DNA of 64,000 nt. Origin: Candidatus Symbiopectobacterium sp. NZEC151. Lineage in GTDB: Bacteria > Pseudomonadota > Gammaproteobacteria > Enterobacterales > Enterobacteriaceae. Every line of letters starts with the position of its first letter. Within the stretch, counting starts at the first letter, position 1. Under the pieces are notes generated by a model. It ran no database searches. It was given only the letters and a program-made list of their open reading frames with translations, and had not been told where the DNA came from. Positions 59,256 through 64,000 of this stretch are shown here, piece by piece. A program made the position numbers and the translations under genes. The stretch lies in assembly GCF_025962655.1 (NCBI RefSeq), contig NZ_JAGFPE010000010.1, positions 1-64,000 on the forward strand, in the 5' to 3' direction.

Positions 59256-60259
59256 TGTGCGTGCCCTCGCGTAACAGATGTGTCCGTATCATGATGATGA
59301 GATTGATCGCCATGATGTTGATGTGTTTCCTTGAAGGGTGACAGGCTGCACTTACAGGCCGCCTCATCTTCATCACCCCAGTCAATGGCAACCGTTGCGT
59401 GTTCTACGTGAAAACGGTCATAAAGCTCGCGCTCGACCTGCCGAACCACCTGACGCACGTCCGCCCCCTCTTTGGCGCGTACATGCAATGTGGCCAGGGT
59501 GCGCCCCGACGTGATCATCCACACGTGCACATGGTGGATATCTGCCACTCCCGCTACGTTGTCTTTAAGGTAGCGTTCAATCTCTTGCGGCATAGCATTG
59601 GCGGGTGCCCCTTCCAAGAGTATGTGCAGCGATTTTTTCAATAACGCCCATGCGCTGCGCAAAATCAGCACGGACACCACCAGCGACAGGATAGGGTCGA
59701 TGGGGGTCCAGCCGGTAAAATAGACCACAATAGCCGCCGCGATAGCACCGATGGAACCGAGCAGATCGCCCATCACATGCAGTGCAGCGCCTTTGATATT
59801 GACATGCTCGCTGTCGCCGCGCGTCAATATCCAGAACACCACAATATTCACCAGCAGCCCGATCGCTGCCACGACCAGCATCGGGCCCGCCAGCACCTCA
59901 TGCGGCTGGCGAAAACGCAGCCACGCTTCATAAGCTATCCAGATGACGATAGCAAACAGCGTCAGCGCATTGATAAAACCGGCAATGACTTCGAAACGCA
60001 AATAGCCAAAGGTGCGCTTGGTGTCTGCATTACGACGGCCAAAACGAAAGGCTGCATAGGACAACGCCAGTGCAGCGGCATCCGTCAGCATATGTCCCGC
60101 ATCCGCCAGCAGCGCCAACGAACCGGAAAGCACTCCGCCCACAACTTCCACCAGCATAAAGGTAAAAGTAATCACAAAAGCGATCAGGACCTTGCGCTCA
60201 TTCGACCGCGTTACCGTCGGCGCATGGTCGTGAGCATGATCATGGTGAGAATGGGACAT
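59252..60259 (-). CDS. CDF-family divalent metal (zinc) exporter
   Basis: A 335-residue cation diffusion facilitator like ZitB/CzcD. His-rich ends (SHSHHDHAHDHAP, and QHHGDQSHHHD) bind metal. Membrane helix II carries HxxxD in LLADAGHMLTDAAAL near residue 55, and helix V carries ALHVMGDLLGSIGA near 160, together making the tetrahedral site. The cytoplasmic C-domain has VHVWMITSG and a His in ERELYDRFHVEHAT. ATG 60259 follows GGAGAGGTACA; the 16 codons further upstream overlap the operator. First gene of a two-gene operon with the ArsR sensor. Confidence 0.93.
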   Translation of the reverse strand: MSHSHHDHAHDHAPTVTRSNERKVLIAFVITFTFMLVEVVGGVLSGSLALLADAGHMLTDAAALALSYAAFRFGRRNADTKRTFGYLRFEVIAGFINALTLFAIVIWIAYEAWLRFRQPHEVLAGPMLVVAAIGLLVNIVVFWILTRGDSEHVNIKGAALHVMGDLLGSIGAIAAAIVVYFTGWTPIDPILSLVVSVLILRSAWALLKKSLHILLEGAPANAMPQEIERYLKDNVAGVADIHHVHVWMITSGRTLATLHVRAKEGADVRQVVRQVERELYDRFHVEHATVAIDWGDEDEAACKCSLSPFKETHQHHGDQSHHHDTDTSVTRGHAH

Positions 60260-60283
60260 TGTACCTCTCCTGCCTTTAGATAA

Positions 60284-60315
60284 TTTAATATATGAATAGC
60301 TATTCATATATTAAA
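60284..60315. promoter_or_regulatory. 32-bp perfect palindrome, operator of the CDF-ArsR operon
   Basis: Half-site TTTAATATATGAATAG is followed immediately by its exact reverse complement. The core ATGAATA..TATTCAT fits the imperfect 12-2-12 operators of ArsR/SmtB repressors. It begins 25 bp upstream of the CDF start, where bound repressor would block RNA polymerase. Confidence 0.9.
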
Positions 60316-60399
60316 AGTCAAGCAATGCAAACAGGTCACCGGCAGCCATTCTCACCGTGCTCAACCTCGTCATTCTCATGCCAGACAGGCATCAAGGTC

Positions 60400-61347
60400 T
60401 CATTTCAAGGCATGCAGCTGTTGATGGATCTCCGCCAACACGCCGTTCGCACGCTGATACTCTGCCCGTTTTTTACTGGCGACGTCGTCGAGACTTTTGC
60501 GCGCGATACGCAGCGGCAACTGACATACGCCATCGGGTCGCAATTGCCCCCCCACGGAGAGCCAAAAGTTGTCATAATCGGCATGAAAACTGGTTTTCTT
60601 TTTACGCCAGTAGCGCCAATTCTGATAAACATGGGTATGATTTCCCACCGCCACCATGCACTCCACCCCCAACAACTCGCCCAGTGCGCAGGCCGTTTCC
60701 AGTACCAGTCGTTTGGGGAACAACCCATGGCAATCACGCGTCACCTGCGAGATGCGCGCCTTCTGCTGTTGCAAGTGCCGCGTTGGCCCTTGTAACCCAC
60801 CGATAAATAACGCTCTCTTTCCTTCGAACTGCACTACCGTCATGGTCATGCGCGCCAGTGGCATCCCTTCAGTACACAACTGAAGCGTTATCTCTCCCTC
60901 TTTATCCAGTGATGAGTGGGAACCTAATAGCAACGCGTAAGCGTCACCGCTTTTGCCCTGCAAATTGACGATAGGGACACCGCCGGGCGTCAGCATCAGG
61001 CGACGTAACGTTGGGTTGGCACAGGCAACGGCATCATAGTGATAACACAGCGCGGCCAAGGCGTGGCGTGCAGAAAAACGGCTGGAGAGGTACGGCCGTT
61101 GAAGTTTATCGGGCAGCGCCATTTGGGCATACAGCATCTGCGCCCGCTGCGGATGGCTGGCAATGTAGTCGAGCCAGTTAAGTGTCAAAATAGGGTGAAG
61201 GAGCGAGCGCGCCAGAAATTTAAGACGGTAGGCGGGCTTTAGCCAAACGCTCTTCTCATCAGGGTGAATATCACCGCGCAGCAGATGACTCAGTAACTGC
61301 CAGCGGTTCATCGGAGATGATATTTCATCAAAGGTTGCAAGTGCCAT
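60400..61347 (-). CDS. VirK/YbjX-family (DUF535) protein
   Basis: A 315-residue protein of the DUF535 family, which includes E. coli YbjX and Salmonella/Shigella VirK; some members are tied to envelope or virulence functions, but the activity is unknown. Family-typical parts are LLGSHSSLDKEGEITLQLCT near 142, LFIGGLQGP near 185, and LGVECMVAVGNHTHVYQNWRYWRKKK near 228. No signal peptide or membrane segment. The ATG at 61347 has a weak ribosome-binding site; a start at MNRWQLL, 12 codons later, is possible. Confidence 0.85.
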   Translation of the reverse strand: MALATFDEISSPMNRWQLLSHLLRGDIHPDEKSVWLKPAYRLKFLARSLLHPILTLNWLDYIASHPQRAQMLYAQMALPDKLQRPYLSSRFSARHALAALCYHYDAVACANPTLRRLMLTPGGVPIVNLQGKSGDAYALLLGSHSSLDKEGEITLQLCTEGMPLARMTMTVVQFEGKRALFIGGLQGPTRHLQQQKARISQVTRDCHGLFPKRLVLETACALGELLGVECMVAVGNHTHVYQNWRYWRKKKTSFHADYDNFWLSVGGQLRPDGVCQLPLRIARKSLDDVASKKRAEYQRANGVLAEIHQQLHALK

Positions 61348-61467
61348 AAGAGATAATAGTGTTGATTTGGAAACAGACCCCTATCTCTATCAGTCGTTGG
61401 CTAAACCGTTATGCAATCATCTTTCAGGAAGCAACCCCACCCTATGTTTGTTTACGATTGGTTTATT

Positions 61468-61512
61468 AAAAAAGCCGCTCCCGACAGTATTAACGCCAGG
61501 CGCAGCTTTTTT
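61468..61512 (-). terminator. Candidate terminator after ascB
   Basis: AAAAAAGC (61468-61475) and GCTTTTTT (61505-61512) pair, extended by CGC/GCG with a 2-nt bulge, around a loop of roughly 20 nt. A U-run follows on the leftward strand. The long loop makes this moderate evidence. Confidence 0.45.
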
Positions 61513-61551
61513 GCAGTATCAGACGCGATACTCGGGTGATACCGTTTTTTG

Positions 61552-62985
<1,434 letters not shown>

Positions 62986-63011
62986 TCACCTTTTCTCTAT
63001 ACCAATATCGA

Positions 63012-64000
63012 TTAACTAACGCTGGTAGCTTGCACCGGTTCACTCGCTTTGGCGTTAGCCGGACGCGATTCCTCTTCGGTTTCAGGAATATCCTCAAAGC
63101 CAAGGATAAGTGTCAGCACAAACGACAATACCACCGCCAAAATCATCACGGCCACCACCCACACAATGCTCATCGGGTTGGTCGGATCGAAGAACTGCAC
63201 GCTGGTAAACAGTCCGGGCGACGCCATGGAGTGGCTGGCAAGGCCGCCAATTCCGGCTACCGCGCCGCAAATAAAGCCGCTGATCAGGCTGGCAATCAGC
63301 GGACGTTTCAGCCGCACCGCCACGCCGTACAGCGCAGGTTCGGAGATCCCGGCCACAATGGCGGAGGCCGCTGCCGCCAGCGCCGTCTGGCGCAGTTCAC
63401 GGTTTTTGGTGCGGAACGCCACCGCCAGCGAGGAGCCGCCGAGCGACAGGTTGGCACCGATTTCGGAAGGCATCACCATGCCCTCTTTGCCGGTTTCCGC
63501 AATGGTTTGAATGATGGTCGGGGTAAATACCCGGTGCATACCGGTCATTACCAGCAGCGGCCACAGCGCACCCATGATCGCCACCGATAACCAGCCCAGA
63601 TAGCCGTGGATGGTGTAAACGATGGAAGAGATACCGCTGCCGATCCAGATCCCCAGCGGGCCGATAATCACAATGGCGATCGGCGCAGATACCAGCACGA
63701 TCAGCATCGGTTTCAGGAAGTTCTTCGTCACCGCCGGCGTAATGCGATCGATGCCCTTTTCGATGTACGACAGGATCCAGGTCATGCACAGCGCCGGAAT
63801 AACCGTATAGGTATATTTCACCGCCGTGACGGGGATAAACGCCAACTCGACCACCTGCCCTTGCGCCGCTTTCGCCATCAAATCGATAAAGTTGGGATGC
63901 ACCAGCACGCCCGCAATGGCAATAGCCAGCGACATGTTGGTTTTGAATTTAAGTGCCGCCGAGGCCGCCACCATGATAGGCAGGAAGAAAAACGCACCGT
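63012..64000 (-). CDS. ascF: PTS beta-glucoside EIIBC permease, C-terminal part (runs off right edge)
   Basis: The last 329 codons of a PTS EIIC domain of the glucose/beta-glucoside class; the frame remains open to position 64000, where it reads GAFFFLPIMVAASAALKFK, a typical EIIC motif, so the full gene starts beyond the window. Also visible: GMHRVFTPTIIQTIAETGKEG and the ISEPALYGVAVRLKRPL (SEPAIYG-type) motif. It ends with a short acidic tail and no EIIA domain, as expected for AscF (485 aa), which borrows EIIA(Glc). It feeds ascB. Confidence 0.93.
   Translation of the reverse strand, partial: GAFFFLPIMVAASAALKFKTNMSLAIAIAGVLVHPNFIDLMAKAAQGQVVELAFIPVTAVKYTYTVIPALCMTWILSYIEKGIDRITPAVTKNFLKPMLIVLVSAPIAIVIIGPLGIWIGSGISSIVYTIHGYLGWLSVAIMGALWPLLVMTGMHRVFTPTIIQTIAETGKEGMVMPSEIGANLSLGGSSLAVAFRTKNRELRQTALAAAASAIVAGISEPALYGVAVRLKRPLIASLISGFICGAVAGIGGLASHSMASPGLFTSVQFFDPTNPMSIVWVVAVMILAVVLSFVLTLILGFEDIPETEEESRPANAKASEPVQATSVS

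Overview
The window is a chromosomal segment of a member of the Enterobacterales. Nearly every housekeeping protein (SpeA, MetK, RsmE, GshB, QueG, MiaA, HflK/HflC/HflX, Hfq, Ugd) reads as a close relative of its E. coli counterpart. Several gene blocks keep E. coli order and the ERIC-type repeats are enterobacterial. GC content looks to be in the mid-50s outside a few AT-rich gaps. Pectobacteriaceae or Yersiniaceae is a reasonable inference, but nothing here fixes the genus. There is no rRNA, CRISPR array, transposase or integrase gene.

1-11 kb: 5' end of tktA, loiP, a LuxR-type regulator in AT-rich DNA, speA (without speB), metK, then sprT-endA-rsmE-gshB-yqgE-ruvX. 11-27.6 kb: fbp and mpl (divergent), a small palindromic element between the mpl and purA terminators, then the leftward run queG(divergent)-nnr-tsaE-amiB-mutL-miaA-hfq-hflX-hflK-hflC-yjeT-purA. 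It covers tRNA modification, mismatch repair, cell-wall cleavage, RNA chaperoning and membrane protease control.

28-37 kb is a sulfur island. A methionine-type ABC transporter and a 2-oxoglutarate/Fe(II) oxygenase run left. Cystathionine beta-synthase and gamma-lyase (mtcBC, methionine-to-cysteine conversion) run right, followed by a TetR/MFS pair with a near-perfect operator and a lone acireductone dioxygenase. 37-46 kb is a complete ydjE-ydjL cluster: two MFS carriers, DeoR regulator, aldo-keto reductase, sugar kinase, class II aldolase and two zinc dehydrogenases, in E. coli order. It is probably a catabolic route for an unusual acidic sugar.

46-56.5 kb: ugd, a long-form nhaA, and kdpFABC-kdpD. 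kdpE is missing next to kdpD although a KdpE-like operator sits in front of kdpF. 56.5-64 kb: a YciI-like protein, two small DNA-binding proteins beside tRNA-Gly(GCC), a hydroxyacid dehydrogenase, a zinc exporter-ArsR operon with a 32-bp palindromic operator, a VirK/YbjX protein and the ascFB beta-glucoside genes, ascF running off the right edge.

Most of the window is ordinary. The points worth following up are the kdpE gap, the sulfur island with its stripped-down transporter, the ydj cluster, the two strong palindromic operators, and the 15-bp tandem repeat after gshB.
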